Assembly: GCA_029817715.1 (NCBI GenBank)
Contig: JARUPY010000292.1
Location: 3,303,001-3,367,000 of the forward strand
Reading direction: 5' to 3'
From: Melastoma dodecandrum
Lineage: Eukaryota; Streptophyta; Magnoliopsida; Myrtales; Melastomataceae
DNA: 64,000 nucleotides
A program made the translations under genes and the position numbers. Positions 36,399-44,935 of the stretch are shown piece after piece; positions within the stretch are counted from its first letter, which is position 1, and every line of letters begins with the position of its first letter. Below the pieces are notes generated by a model. That model was not told the DNA's origin. It saw only the letters and a program-made list of their open reading frames with translations, and did not search any database.

Positions 36399-37733
36399 AT
36401 GCGCCCCGCGGATTACCGCTCCGTCGCCGACGCGATCGCGGCCGACATCGCGGCGGGCCGGCTGCGCCCCGGCGCGCGGCTGCCGCCGCAGCGCGACTTC
36501 GCGTACGCGCGGGGCATCGCGGTCTCGACGGCGAGCCGGGTTTATGCGGAGTTGGCCCGCCGGGGCCTCGTGACCGGCGAGGTCGGGCGTGGCACCTATG
36601 TCCGGTCCGAGCCGGGCCGGATCGCGCCGCTCCAGCCGGAGCCGCCGCCGGCCGCGATCGATCTCCAGCGGACCCATTCGCGGCTGCCCGAGCAGGAGGC
36701 CGTGCTGGCCGAGACCCTGGCGGCGCTCGCGCGGGACGGGGCCGAGATCGGGTTCAGCCAGTACGGGCCGGGGGGCACGCCCCGGGCCCAGGCGGTCGCA
36801 GCCCGATTCCTCGCCCGCTCCGACCACGCGCCCGCGTCGGGCGACATCCTGTTCACCGGCAACGGGCGTCAGGCCCTGGCGGCGACGCTCGCGACGCTGG
36901 CGGCCCCGGGCGAGCGGATCGGCTGCGAGCCCCTCACCTACCCGATGGTGAAGGCCATCGCGGCCCGGCTCGGCATCACGCTGGTTCCGATCGCCATGGA
37001 TGCGGAGGGGCTATGCCCCGACGCGCTGCGCGAGGCCCATCGGTCGACCCCGCTGAGCGGCGTCTATCTCCAGCCGACCCTGCAGAATCCGCTGGGTACC
37101 ACCATGGGGCCGGGCCGGCGCGCCGACCTCGCCGCCGTTCTCGGGGAGACCGGGCTCACCGCGATCGAGGATGCGGTCTACAGCTTCCTGGCCGATGCCC
37201 GGCCGCTCGCCTGCCTGGCGCCCGACCGGGTGATCCTGGTGGACAGCCTCTCGAAGCGGGTGATGCCGTCGTTGACCCTGGGCCTCGTGGCGGCGCCCCC
37301 GCCCCTGACCGACCGGCTCGCGGCCTCGATCCGCCAGGGCGCCTGGACGGCGCTCGGCCTGTCGCTCGCGGCCGGCCTGCACTGGATGGCGGAGGGCTCG
37401 GCAACCGCGCTGGCCGCGGTCAAGCGCCGGGACGCGGCGGCCCGGCAGGCGATCGCCCGGGAGGTCCTGGCGGACTTGCGGGTGGTCGGCGATCCGCAGG
37501 CCTACCACCTCTGGCTGGAACTGCCCGAGACGTGGCGGGCGGAGGCCTTCGCGGCGGCGGCCCTGCGCCAGGGCATCGCGCTGATCCCGGCCCCGGCCTT
37601 CGCGGTCGCGCCCGGCCACGCGCCGAACGCGGTCCGCCTCGCCTTGGCGGTGCCGTCGCCCGCGGAGCTCGATCAGGCCCTGCGCCGGCTGCGGCGGCTG
37701 GCCTTCGCGGGGGACGATCAGGTGTTGGAGTGA
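36399..37733 (+). CDS. MocR-family regulator (GntR winged helix plus aminotransferase domain)
   Basis: 444 aa. The GntR-type winged helix is at 1-70 (DAIAADIAAGRLRPGARLPPQRDFAYARGIAVSTASRVYAEL) and a fold-type I aminotransferase domain at ~100-440. ILVDSLSKRVMPSLTLGLV carries the expected PLP-binding lysine. MocR proteins are PLP-sensing activators and self-repressors, often of pyridoxal or amino-acid genes. ATG 36399 with GGAG 6 nt upstream was chosen over an in-frame ATG at 36348 that lies inside the dyad. Confidence 0.9.
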   Translation: MRPADYRSVADAIAADIAAGRLRPGARLPPQRDFAYARGIAVSTASRVYAELARRGLVTGEVGRGTYVRSEPGRIAPLQPEPPPAAIDLQRTHSRLPEQEAVLAETLAALARDGAEIGFSQYGPGGTPRAQAVAARFLARSDHAPASGDILFTGNGRQALAATLATLAAPGERIGCEPLTYPMVKAIAARLGITLVPIAMDAEGLCPDALREAHRSTPLSGVYLQPTLQNPLGTTMGPGRRADLAAVLGETGLTAIEDAVYSFLADARPLACLAPDRVILVDSLSKRVMPSLTLGLVAAPPPLTDRLAASIRQGAWTALGLSLAAGLHWMAEGSATALAAVKRRDAAARQAIAREVLADLRVVGDPQAYHLWLELPETWRAEAFAAAALRQGIALIPAPAFAVAPGHAPNAVRLALAVPSPAELDQALRRLRRLAFAGDDQVLE

Positions 37734-37816
37734 GGGGCGTCCGATGACCGTTGCCCGGCTGTGCGACCGGCTCTCCGATCGCATCGCCCCCGCCACGGGC
37801 CTGTCGGGCGGTGTGA

Positions 37817-37843
37817 GGCAGCGGCCGCAAGCGTACCGCTGCC
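37817..37843. terminator. Hairpin in the convergent gap between MocR and glutathione transferase genes
   Basis: GGCAGCGG (37817-37824) pairs with CCGCTGCC (37836-37843) around an 11-nt loop. No T-run follows, but the position between two converging genes suggests a shared transcript end. Confidence 0.4.
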
Positions 37844-37853
37844 CCGGCCGGTC

Positions 37854-38471
37854 TCACGCCGCCGTCGGCAGCCCTTCCGCCGCCAGGGCAGCCTGCACGG
37901 CATTGCGGGCCTGGACGCGGGCGCCGAAGGCGACGAGGCCGGGCTGGCGGGTGAGGTCGACACCGACATGTTTCGCCCAGCTCAGCACGACGAACAGGTA
38001 AGCGTCGGCGATGGAGAAGTCCGGACCGGTGAGGAAGGCGCGTCCATCCGCGAACGTCGTCTCGATGAGGCTCAGCTTACGGTCGAGATGCGCCACGGCC
38101 GCCGCGCGCGCTACGGGGTCGAGCGCCGGATTGAACAGCGGGCTGAAACCCTTGTGCAGTTCGGCCGAGATGAAGTTGAGATGCGCGTCGAGGCGAGCGC
38201 GGTCGACCGTTCCAGCCGCCGGTGCGAGCCTGCCGGGTGCGTAGGCATCCGCAAGATACTGGATGATGGCCGAGCCTTCGGTCAGGATTTCGCCATCCTC
38301 AAGCTGAAGAGCTGGAACGTAACCCTTGGGATTGATCGTGGTGAAATCTGCGCCCGAGGCTGTCGTCTTGGTCTTGAGATCGACGGCTTCGAGGGAGAAG
38401 GGCAGTCCCAACTCGCGCAAGACGATATGGGGGGAGAGCGAGCAGGCGCCGGCGGCGTAGAAAAGCTTCAC
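37854..38471 (-). CDS. Glutathione S-transferase (beta-class-like)
   Basis: 205 aa. The thioredoxin-fold N-terminus VKLFYAAGACSLSPHIVLRELGLPF has the Cys-Ser pair typical of beta-class enzymes; NPKGYVPAL (cis-proline) and LTEGSAIIQYLAD bind glutathione. The C-terminal helical domain contains FLTGPDFSIADAYLF. It conjugates or reduces electrophiles. GTG 38471 with GGAG 7 nt upstream sets the start. It is divergent from an HxlR regulator that probably controls it in response to electrophiles or redox stress. Confidence 0.92.
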   Translation of the reverse strand: MKLFYAAGACSLSPHIVLRELGLPFSLEAVDLKTKTTASGADFTTINPKGYVPALQLEDGEILTEGSAIIQYLADAYAPGRLAPAAGTVDRARLDAHLNFISAELHKGFSPLFNPALDPVARAAAVAHLDRKLSLIETTFADGRAFLTGPDFSIADAYLFVVLSWAKHVGVDLTRQPGLVAFGARVQARNAVQAALAAEGLPTAA

Positions 38472-38514
38472 GGGATGTCTCCGATTGAGAGGCGGTGCCG
38501 TGGTAAGCCGAGTC

Positions 38515-38537
38515 GTTACCGCGAGAAACCGGGTAAC
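38515..38537. promoter_or_regulatory. Dyad 1 in the gst/HxlR promoter
   Basis: GTTACC (38515-38520) and GGTAAC (38532-38537) in perfect inverted order, 11-bp spacer. Possible HxlR operator close to the gst side. Confidence 0.35.
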
Positions 38538-38553
38538 TTCCGGTGACCGTCGC

Positions 38554-38574
38554 TTTCCGGTATCCTGCCGGAAA
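38554..38574. promoter_or_regulatory. Dyad 2 in the gst/HxlR promoter
   Basis: TTTCCGG-TATCCTG-CCGGAAA, 7-bp perfect arms, 36 bp before the HxlR start. A nearby ACTTCCGG may be a half-site. Possible autoregulatory operator. Confidence 0.45.
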
Positions 38575-38609
38575 CCAAGTCGCCGCGGAGAGAGCTGGAG
38601 CGTATCACG

Positions 38610-38978
38610 GTGCTGAAGCACAGGAGGAAGGTCGCGCCGCCGCCCGGGTGCCCGATGTCGGCCTGCATGGGTCTGCTGGGCGGCGTCTGGACGCCGGAGA
38701 TCATCTGGAATCTGAGCGAGGGGCCGCGCCGCTTCTCCGAGCTGCGCCGGGCACTGCCGGTGATCTCGGCGAAGGTGATGAGCGCGCGCCTGAAGGATCT
38801 GGAGGAACGCGGGGTGCTGTCGCGCACCGTGCGGCCGACGACGCCGCCAAGCGTGGAATACGCACTGACCGATCTGGGTCAGGAACTCATCCCCGCCATC
38901 CGGGCCATCGTCGAGGTCGGCTCGAAGCTGCACCTCCGCGCGCGCATGGAGACCGCGAGCTGCGCGGCGTCCCGCTGA
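38610..38978 (+). CDS. HxlR-family winged-helix regulator
   Basis: 122 aa. The family pattern starts with a conserved cysteine (GCPMSACMGLLGGVWTPEII), then FSELRRALPVISAKVMSARLKDLEERGVLSR and a C-terminal YALTDLGQEL wing and helix. HxlR proteins often sense aldehydes, electrophiles or oxidants through the N-terminal cysteine. GTG 38610 has GGAG 9 nt upstream. It is divergent from gst across 138 bp that holds two dyads. Confidence 0.88.
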   Translation: MLKHRRKVAPPPGCPMSACMGLLGGVWTPEIIWNLSEGPRRFSELRRALPVISAKVMSARLKDLEERGVLSRTVRPTTPPSVEYALTDLGQELIPAIRAIVEVGSKLHLRARMETASCAASR

Positions 38979-39044
38979 GCCGCCCGCCAGTCCGTGTCGG
39001 AAAATCACCGCGGTCCGGTCCGTCGCCGCGGCCCGCGCGGCGCG

Positions 39045-40466
39045 TCAGCCGCGCTGGCCCGTGGGCAGCACGAAGATCTGGCCGGGATAGATCAGGTCGG
39101 GATTGCGGATCTGGGTCTGGTTGGCGTCGTAGATCACCGTGTAGCGCCCGCCGCGGCCGTAGGTGCGCTGGCTGATCCGCCAGAGGTTGTCGCCGCGGGT
39201 GATCTTGGCGGTGTTGATCTCCGGCACGAACACCGCCCCGGCCCGGGCCGGTCCCGCCGTGTCGGCCGCGAGGTGGCGCGTGTCGGGACCGGAGCGGGCC
39301 TCGGCTTCGGGTTCGGGCCGGGCGGCCGCTCCCGGCGCGGGCTGTCCGCCCCCGCGGGCGGGGGCCCTGGCAGCGCCGGGATCTGGCGATGCGGTGGCCT
39401 CGCGGGCCGCCACAGGCGCCGCTTCGGGCACCGACAGGGGAACCTCGGCGCGGGTCTCGACCTTGCCGGTGGCCGGGTCGATCTGGTCGATCCGCACCTG
39501 GTACTGGCCGGGCTTCATGCCGCGTCCGATGGTGAAGCGTGCATGCCCGTCCGGACCGATGCGCCCCGGGGCGATCAGCGTGTCGTTGAGGTAGAGCCGC
39601 AGTGTCGCGCCGGGCGTGCCGGTCGCCGTCACGAACAGGCGCCCGGTGCCCTGCACGTCGACGCTGACGATGCGGGTGGGCTGCACCGCCGCGGACCCGG
39701 CCTCCGCGCCAGGCCGGCCGGCGCCGGGGGCCGCGGTGGCGACCTTGGCGCCGGGCGCCGGTGCGTCGGGTTGCGACAGGACGACGGTCGCCGCGTCCGG
39801 GGTGGTGAGGGCGACGAGCGGCTGGCGGTCGCGCCCGGGGGCGACCTCGACCGCCACGCTCTGCTGCGACAGGGCGCTCTGCCCCCCCGGCCCGGTCATC
39901 CGCAGGCCGAGCACGCTGGACCCCGGCGGCAGGGCTGGCGGCACGACGGCGAATTGTCCGGCCGCGTCGGCTTTCGCCCGGGCCACCGGCTTGCCGTTGA
40001 CCAGCATCTCGACGACGGCGTGCGGCGCGCCCTGCCCGGCCACGACGGCCTCGCCATTCGGCTCGACCCTGACGATGTCGCAGCGCGGGACCGCCGCGGC
40101 TGCCGGGGTTTGGCCCGGCGCGTCCGGTCCCGGACGTCCTGTCCCGTTCGGCGGCGCAGGGGCGGTCCCCCCGAGGGTGGGCTCGGGCCGGCTCGCGAGA
40201 TTCGCGTCCGGCTTCGGTTCGGGCTTGGCCCCGGCCGGTCTGTCGTCGCGGAAATCGATGCTCGGGTCGACGCGTCCGGCCATCGCGCCGGGATCGGCGA
40301 GGCTCCGCAGGCCGCCCTCCGGCGCGGACGCGGCGGGCGGTTCGAGCGCGTCCCGACCGATCAGCCGCCGCAGGGATCCGCCGCCGAACAGGGCCGCCAC
40401 GAGCCCGAGGCCGCCGAGGAGGCCGACGAGCGCCAGGGCGAGACTGCGCCGCACCTGTCCCGACAT
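39045..40466 (-). CDS. Membrane-anchored LysM protein with Ig-like repeats region
   Basis: 473 aa from ATG 40466. One N-terminal helix (about 8-28) acts as anchor, followed by a proline/alanine-rich linker. Two beta-rich segments follow: one beginning DIVRVEPNGEAVVAGQG, the other TRIVSVDVQGTGRLFVTATGTPGATLRLYLN. The C-terminal LysM domain (about 425-470) has ITRGDNLWRISQRTYG, YTVIYDANQTQIRNPDLIYPGQIFVLP. LysM binds peptidoglycan, so the protein spans from membrane to wall. Similar proteins occur widely in this order without known function. It is divergent from the LOG gene. Confidence 0.85.
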   Translation of the reverse strand: MSGQVRRSLALALVGLLGGLGLVAALFGGGSLRRLIGRDALEPPAASAPEGGLRSLADPGAMAGRVDPSIDFRDDRPAGAKPEPKPDANLASRPEPTLGGTAPAPPNGTGRPGPDAPGQTPAAAAVPRCDIVRVEPNGEAVVAGQGAPHAVVEMLVNGKPVARAKADAAGQFAVVPPALPPGSSVLGLRMTGPGGQSALSQQSVAVEVAPGRDRQPLVALTTPDAATVVLSQPDAPAPGAKVATAAPGAGRPGAEAGSAAVQPTRIVSVDVQGTGRLFVTATGTPGATLRLYLNDTLIAPGRIGPDGHARFTIGRGMKPGQYQVRIDQIDPATGKVETRAEVPLSVPEAAPVAAREATASPDPGAARAPARGGGQPAPGAAARPEPEAEARSGPDTRHLAADTAGPARAGAVFVPEINTAKITRGDNLWRISQRTYGRGGRYTVIYDANQTQIRNPDLIYPGQIFVLPTGQRG

Positions 40467-40672
40467 CGCCACCCGAGCCTCCCTCGATCCCGCCCCCGTG
40501 CGGGAAAAACCGTCGACGGGGCACGGCATAATACCGTACATGGTCCCGACACCAAGCCGTCCCGCCGCCCCGGCGGGTGAATCCCCCGCGACGTCAGCAG
40601 TTTGGCCCTTGGACCGGTGGGCGCGGGGCTCTTCCAGGACGGCTGCAACGGACGCGCAAGGGAGGGCGCCGG

Positions 40673-41269
40673 ATGGCCCCGGTGAGGACAGTCTGTGTCT
40701 ATTGCGGCTCCGGCTTCGGCCGGGACCCCGCCTTCCGCACGGCCGCCGAGGTGCTCGGCACGGCCATCGCGCAGGCCGGGATGCGCCTCGTCTATGGCGG
40801 CGGCGATGTCGGCCTGATGGGCACGGTGGCGCGCGCCGCGCTCGAAGCCGGCGGCCACGTCACCGGCATCATCCCGGATTTCCTGCAGGCCCGCGAGCAC
40901 ATGCTGGCGGAGGTGCAGGAGACCGTGGTGGTGCCCGACATGCACACCCGCAAGCGCCTGATGTTCGAGCGCTCGGATGCCTTCGTCACCCTGCCGGGCG
41001 GTATCGGCACCCTGGAGGAGCTGGTCGAGCAGCTCACCTGGGCGCAGCTCGGGCGCCACCGCAAGCCGGTGGTGCTGGTCTCGGTGGCGGCGTTCTGGGC
41101 GCCGCTGCTCGCCCTGTTCGAGCACATGCGCGGCCATGGCTTCATCCGCGAAGGGCTCGACCTGAGCTACCTCGTCGCCCGCGAGGCGGATGCCGTGGTG
41201 CCGATGCTCCGCGAGTCCGGCCACCAGCCCGATCCCGTGGCCGAGGAGATCGTGCAGCAGCGGATGTAG
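40673..41269 (+). CDS. LOG-family nucleoside 5'-monophosphate phosphoribohydrolase
   Basis: 198 aa. The Rossmann-like LOG fold begins VCVYCGSGFGRDP, has VYGGGDVGLMG and the catalytic PGGIGTLEEL motif with an arginine/lysine-rich HTRKRLMFERSDAF helix before it. Members release the base from cytokinin nucleotides or AMP-like substrates; in methylotrophic plant associates cytokinin release is a plausible role (inference). ATG 40673 with AGGGAGG upstream was chosen over longer open reading. Confidence 0.9.
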   Translation: MAPVRTVCVYCGSGFGRDPAFRTAAEVLGTAIAQAGMRLVYGGGDVGLMGTVARAALEAGGHVTGIIPDFLQAREHMLAEVQETVVVPDMHTRKRLMFERSDAFVTLPGGIGTLEELVEQLTWAQLGRHRKPVVLVSVAAFWAPLLALFEHMRGHGFIREGLDLSYLVAREADAVVPMLRESGHQPDPVAEEIVQQRM

Positions 41270-41287
41270 CCGGCCCCGGCGGGCGCC

Positions 41288-41968
41288 TCACCCGTGGTCG
41301 TGCCCCGCATGGTCCTCCGCCTCCGGCAGGCTCAAGCCGAAATGGCTCACCAGATCGGCCACCTGCCCCGGGCTGAGCTGCCGCGGGTTGAGGTTGCGGA
41401 GCAGCAGATACAGCTTGGCGGTCTCCTCCAACTCCTCGGTGGCGAAGACCGCGCCCTCCAGGCTGTCGCCGGCCACCACCGGGCCGTGATTGGCGAGCAG
41501 CACCGAGCTGTACTGCCCCGCCAAACCCCGGATCGCGTCCGCCACCGCCGGGTCGCCCGGGCGGTAATAGGGCACGAGCGCCGTCCCGCCGGTGCGCATC
41601 AGGTAATAGGGCGTCAGCGGCGGCAGCACCTGCCGCGGGTCGATCTCCGGCAGCATCGAGACCGCCACCGCGTGGGTCGAGTGCAGGTGGACGATCGCCT
41701 TGGCCTCGCTCCGGCTCTCGTAGAGCGCGCTGTGCAGCGGGATCTCCTTGGTGGGCTTATCCCCCGAGACGAGGCGCCCGGCATCGTCGAGCCGCGAGAT
41801 CCGCGCCGGGTCGAGGAAGCCGAGCGACGCGTTGGTCGGCGTCACCAGCCAGCCGCCGTCGGGCAGGCGCAGCGAGATGTTGCCGGACGAGCCCGGCGTC
41901 AGGCCGCGCTCGAACAGCGAGCGGCCGTAGCGGCAGATCTCCTCGCGCAGCCGGCTCTCGTCGCTCAT
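41288..41968 (-). CDS. otnC: 3-oxo-tetronate 4-phosphate decarboxylase (class II aldolase family)
   Basis: 226 aa class II aldolase/adducin fold: GLTPGSSGNISLRLPDGG, zinc ligands HLHSTHAVAVS (two histidines), and later NHGPVVAGDSLEGAVFATEELEETAKLY. In the C4-acid pathway it decarboxylates 3-oxo-tetronate 4-phosphate to dihydroxyacetone phosphate. Fuculose-phosphate aldolase-like enzymes look similar, but ltnD, otnI, otnK and denD nearby fix the role. Its start overlaps the LacI regulator stop by 4 bp, on the opposite strand from the other pathway genes. Confidence 0.9.
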   Translation of the reverse strand: MSDESRLREEICRYGRSLFERGLTPGSSGNISLRLPDGGWLVTPTNASLGFLDPARISRLDDAGRLVSGDKPTKEIPLHSALYESRSEAKAIVHLHSTHAVAVSMLPEIDPRQVLPPLTPYYLMRTGGTALVPYYRPGDPAVADAIRGLAGQYSSVLLANHGPVVAGDSLEGAVFATEELEETAKLYLLLRNLNPRQLSPGQVADLVSHFGLSLPEAEDHAGHDHG

Positions 41969-42972
41969 GCGGTCGCTCCCTCGATCAGCTCGAATCCGAG
42001 ATCGATTGTTTTCGGGCCTTCGCCAGCCAAGCAGGCGGCGGCCTGCCGGCCGATCTCCAGGCGCGGCGTGCGCACCGTCGACAGGGGCTGGGGCATCGCG
42101 GCCGCGAAGTCGAGCCCGTTGAAGCCGAACAGCGCGAGCCGCCCCGGCACCGCCAGCCCCGCCGCCAGGCAGGCGAAGTAGCCGCCGAGCGCCATGTCGT
42201 CGTTGGAGAAGTAGACCGCGTCGAGGTCCGGATAACGCGCCAGCAGCGTTTCGAGCCCCGCCCGGCCCGAGGCCGGCGAGGACGGCCCCGGCCGGATTTC
42301 CTTGCCACGAAGCGCCAAACCCGCCTCTGCCAGGGTTTGCTCGAACCCGGCCAGCCGCTTGCCCGCCCGCAGATCGACCGCGAGATCGTGCCCGAGATAG
42401 GCAATCCGGCGGTAGCCCCGCGCCACGAGGTGCCGGGCGCTCGCCGCGCCCACGGCCCGGTTGGAGAAGCCGACCACGGCGTCGATCCCCTCCCCGTCCG
42501 TGTCGATCATCTCGACCACCCGCACGCCCCCGGCCTTCGCCAGGGCGACGGTGCCGGAATTGTGCTCCAGCCCGGTCAGCAGCAGCGCCGCCGGGCGCCA
42601 GGACAGGAGCGCGGCAACCAGGGCCTCCTCCCGGTCCGGATCGTAATCGCTGACCCCGATCACGCAGGGGATGCCCGCGGCGTCGAGCGCCGATGTCAGC
42701 CCGCGCAGCAGGTCGGGGAAGACCACGTTGGCGAGCGACGGGATCACGACCCCGACGAGCCGTGCGCTCGCCCCCTGCCCCGCAAGGCTGCCGGCGAGCC
42801 GGTTCGGCACGTAGCCAAGCCGGGCCACCGCCTCCGCCACACGCTCGCCGGCCCGCTTGGAATAGGAGCCGTGGTTGCGCAGCACCCGGGAAACCGTGCT
42901 CTCGCCGACGCCGGCCTCACGGGCGACATCGGTAAGCGTGACGAGTCGCCCCGGCGGCTGGATGTCGTCCAT
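41965..42972 (-). CDS. LacI-family transcriptional regulator of the C4 sugar-acid genes
   Basis: 335 aa. An N-terminal LacI helix-turn-helix (VTLTDVAREAGVGESTVSRVLRN, hinge region GYVPNRLAGSLA) and a periplasmic-binding-protein-like sensor domain. ATG 42972 has GGGAGG upstream. The open frame extends to 43077 but is unlike LacI there. It shares an operon with otnC and is divergent from the MFS transporter, so it probably represses both sides until a threonate or erythronate metabolite binds. A 16-bp perfect palindrome at 43327 is a candidate operator. Confidence 0.9.
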   Translation of the reverse strand: MDDIQPPGRLVTLTDVAREAGVGESTVSRVLRNHGSYSKRAGERVAEAVARLGYVPNRLAGSLAGQGASARLVGVVIPSLANVVFPDLLRGLTSALDAAGIPCVIGVSDYDPDREEALVAALLSWRPAALLLTGLEHNSGTVALAKAGGVRVVEMIDTDGEGIDAVVGFSNRAVGAASARHLVARGYRRIAYLGHDLAVDLRAGKRLAGFEQTLAEAGLALRGKEIRPGPSSPASGRAGLETLLARYPDLDAVYFSNDDMALGGYFACLAAGLAVPGRLALFGFNGLDFAAAMPQPLSTVRTPRLEIGRQAAACLAGEGPKTIDLGFELIEGATA

Positions 42973-43093
42973 GGCCCCGCCCTCCCGGCGCGGTTTATTT
43001 GCGATGACAGCGCCCATGAGGCGGATGGATCCTGTTGAGCGCGGATCCCCCTCCTCCGTGCGGGTTGCACTGTTCACACAACTGCGCTGGCGC

Positions 43094-43207
43094 TCTCCCC
43101 TCCCCCTAGTGGGGAGGAGTTAAAGGTGGGGGTAATGCAGAAGGCACTGCTGCGCCTCATCCTGAACAACCCCCACCCCTGACCCCTCCCCGTAAGGGGG
43201 AGGGAAA
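43094..43207. repeat. Palindromic element, family A, copy 2
   Basis: CTCCCCTCCCCCTAGTGGGGAGGAG at the left end, GGTGGGGGTAATGCAG, then CAACCCCCACCCCTGACCCCTCCCCGTAAGGGGGAGGG. Same orientation as copy 1, more diverged centre. It fills the divergent region between the LacI and MFS genes. Confidence 0.8.
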
Positions 43208-43326
43208 AGCGCTTTCTTCTGAAGGCCTTCAGCCTTTGAGAGACGTGTGAATCCGCAAGACCGCACGGGAGAGGGCACGCGTCGTGGCAGCTGACATAGC
43301 GGTCTGCATTATCTCGCACAACCGGA

Positions 43327-43342
43327 TTGGCAGCGCTGCCAA
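43327..43342. promoter_or_regulatory. Candidate LacI-type operator upstream of the MFS transporter
   Basis: TTGGCAGCGCTGCCAA, a 16-bp perfect palindrome with the central CG usual for LacI-family sites, 92 bp before the transporter start. Confidence 0.5.
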
Positions 43343-43434
43343 AAGGCGATATGGCACCGACCCAGCGTCGCCCGACGAGCGGCGAAGACCACGATTCGTC
43401 CGTACCGGAAGGGTGCGGGCGCGGGAGAACGCCC

Positions 43435-44757
43435 ATGCCGGTCCAAGCCGCCCCGCTGGGGGGCGCCACCGCACAAGCGGACGAAAAATCCTTTGCCGAC
43501 CGCACCTACGCGAAGGTGTTCTGGCGCCTCGTGCCGTTCCTGATGCTCTGCTACGTGGTGGCGTATCTCGACCGGGTGAATGTCGGCTTCGCCAAGCTCC
43601 AGATGGCGCAGGAGCTGAAGTTCTCCGAGACGGTCTACGGCCTCGGCGCCGGGATCTTCTTCCTCGGCTACTTCCTGTTCGAGGTGCCCTCGAACGTGAT
43701 CCTGCACCGGGTCGGCGCCCGGGTCTGGATCGCCCGCATCATGATCACCTGGGGGATCATCTCCGGCGCCTTCCTGTTCGTGAACTCCGAGTGGAGCTTC
43801 TACGGGATGCGCTTCCTGCTCGGCCTCGCCGAGGCCGGCTTCTACCCGGGCGTGATCCTCTACACGACCTCGTGGTTCCCGGCCCACCGCCGCGCCAAGG
43901 TGATCGCGGTGTTCATGGCGGCGATCCCGATCTCCGGCATCTTCGGCAACCCGCTGTCGGGCTGGATCATGGACGCGTTCAACGGCACCCACGGCCTGTC
44001 GGGCTGGCAGTGGATGTTCCTGATCGAGGCGGTGCCGGCGGTGCTGGTCGGCATCGCGGTGTTCCTCTACCTCGACAACCGCCCGTCCGAGGCCAAGTGG
44101 CTGACCGACAGCGAGAAGCAGCTCCTCGAGCGTGACATCGCCGCCGACAACCAGGGCAAGGAATCGAGCCCGCACTCGATCGCCACCGTGTTCCGCAACG
44201 GGCGCGTGTGGTTCATGAGCCTGATCTACTTCGCCTTCGTCACCGGCCAGTACGGGCTGACCTTCTGGATGCCGACGATCGTCAAGGCGTCGGGCGTGCA
44301 GGGCAACTTCAACATCGGCCTGATCAGCGCGATCCCGTTCCTGTGCGCGGCTTTGGTGATGGTCCTGCTCGGCCTCTCCGCCGACCGGATGCGCGAGCGC
44401 CGCTGGCACCTGATCATCCCGGCGCTGATCGGCGCCGCCGGCTTCGTGGTCTCGGCCAATGCCGGCTCGACGACGCTGGCCGTCGCGGCGCTCTCGGTGG
44501 CGGCGGCGGGCGTGCTGACCTGCTCGCCCCTGTTCTGGTCGCTGCCGACGGCGTTCCTGAGCGGCGCGGGCGCGGCGGCCGGGATCGCGCTGATCAACTC
44601 GGTGGGGAACCTCGCCGGGTTCGTCAGCCCCTACGTGATCGGGGCTTTGCGCGACGCCACCGGCAGCACCGCCGCGGGCCTCTATGCACTGGCCGCGATG
44701 CTGGTGGTCGGTGCGGTCTGCGTGTTCGTGACGCCGGCGCGGATGGTGAACCGCTGA
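43435..44757 (+). CDS. MFS transporter, anion:cation symporter family (likely sugar-acid importer)
   Basis: 440 aa with twelve predicted helices. Motifs typical of the ACS family: VVAYLDRVNVGFAKLQM in helix 1, FFLGYFLFEVPSNVIL, and GLAEAGFYPGVILYTTSWFP. Family members import organic acids such as tartrate, galactonate or threonate with protons. ATG 43435 has GGGAG 8 nt upstream. Position between the LacI regulator and ltnD supports uptake of L-threonate or D-erythronate. Confidence 0.9.
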   Translation: MPVQAAPLGGATAQADEKSFADRTYAKVFWRLVPFLMLCYVVAYLDRVNVGFAKLQMAQELKFSETVYGLGAGIFFLGYFLFEVPSNVILHRVGARVWIARIMITWGIISGAFLFVNSEWSFYGMRFLLGLAEAGFYPGVILYTTSWFPAHRRAKVIAVFMAAIPISGIFGNPLSGWIMDAFNGTHGLSGWQWMFLIEAVPAVLVGIAVFLYLDNRPSEAKWLTDSEKQLLERDIAADNQGKESSPHSIATVFRNGRVWFMSLIYFAFVTGQYGLTFWMPTIVKASGVQGNFNIGLISAIPFLCAALVMVLLGLSADRMRERRWHLIIPALIGAAGFVVSANAGSTTLAVAALSVAAAGVLTCSPLFWSLPTAFLSGAGAAAGIALINSVGNLAGFVSPYVIGALRDATGSTAAGLYALAAMLVVGAVCVFVTPARMVNR

Positions 44758-44765
44758 GGCCTTTT

Positions 44766-44876
44766 CCCCCCTCCCTTGCGGGGAGGGGTCAGGGGTGGGG
44801 GTTGTGCAGACGGCACCACGTCGCCCCATCCTGCACCACCCCCACCTCCAACTCCTCCCCGCAAGGGGGAGGAGAG
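44766..44876. repeat. Palindromic element, family A, copy 3 (inverted)
   Basis: Same sequence as copy 1 but turned round: GGGGAGGGGTCAGGGGTGGG at left, CCACCTCCAACTCCTCCCC at right. It lies in the 178-bp gap between the MFS gene and ltnD. Confidence 0.82.
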
Positions 44877-44935
44877 CGCGTCGAGCGTGATGACGAGGCG
44901 CAGACAGACTGCCTGTGGAATCCAAGAGGCCTCCC

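Noticed and set aside
44766..44876. Open frames inside the family A palindromes as small proline-rich proteins
   Set aside because: Similar frames appear at each copy on either strand because of the repeat sequence itself; no ribosome sites.
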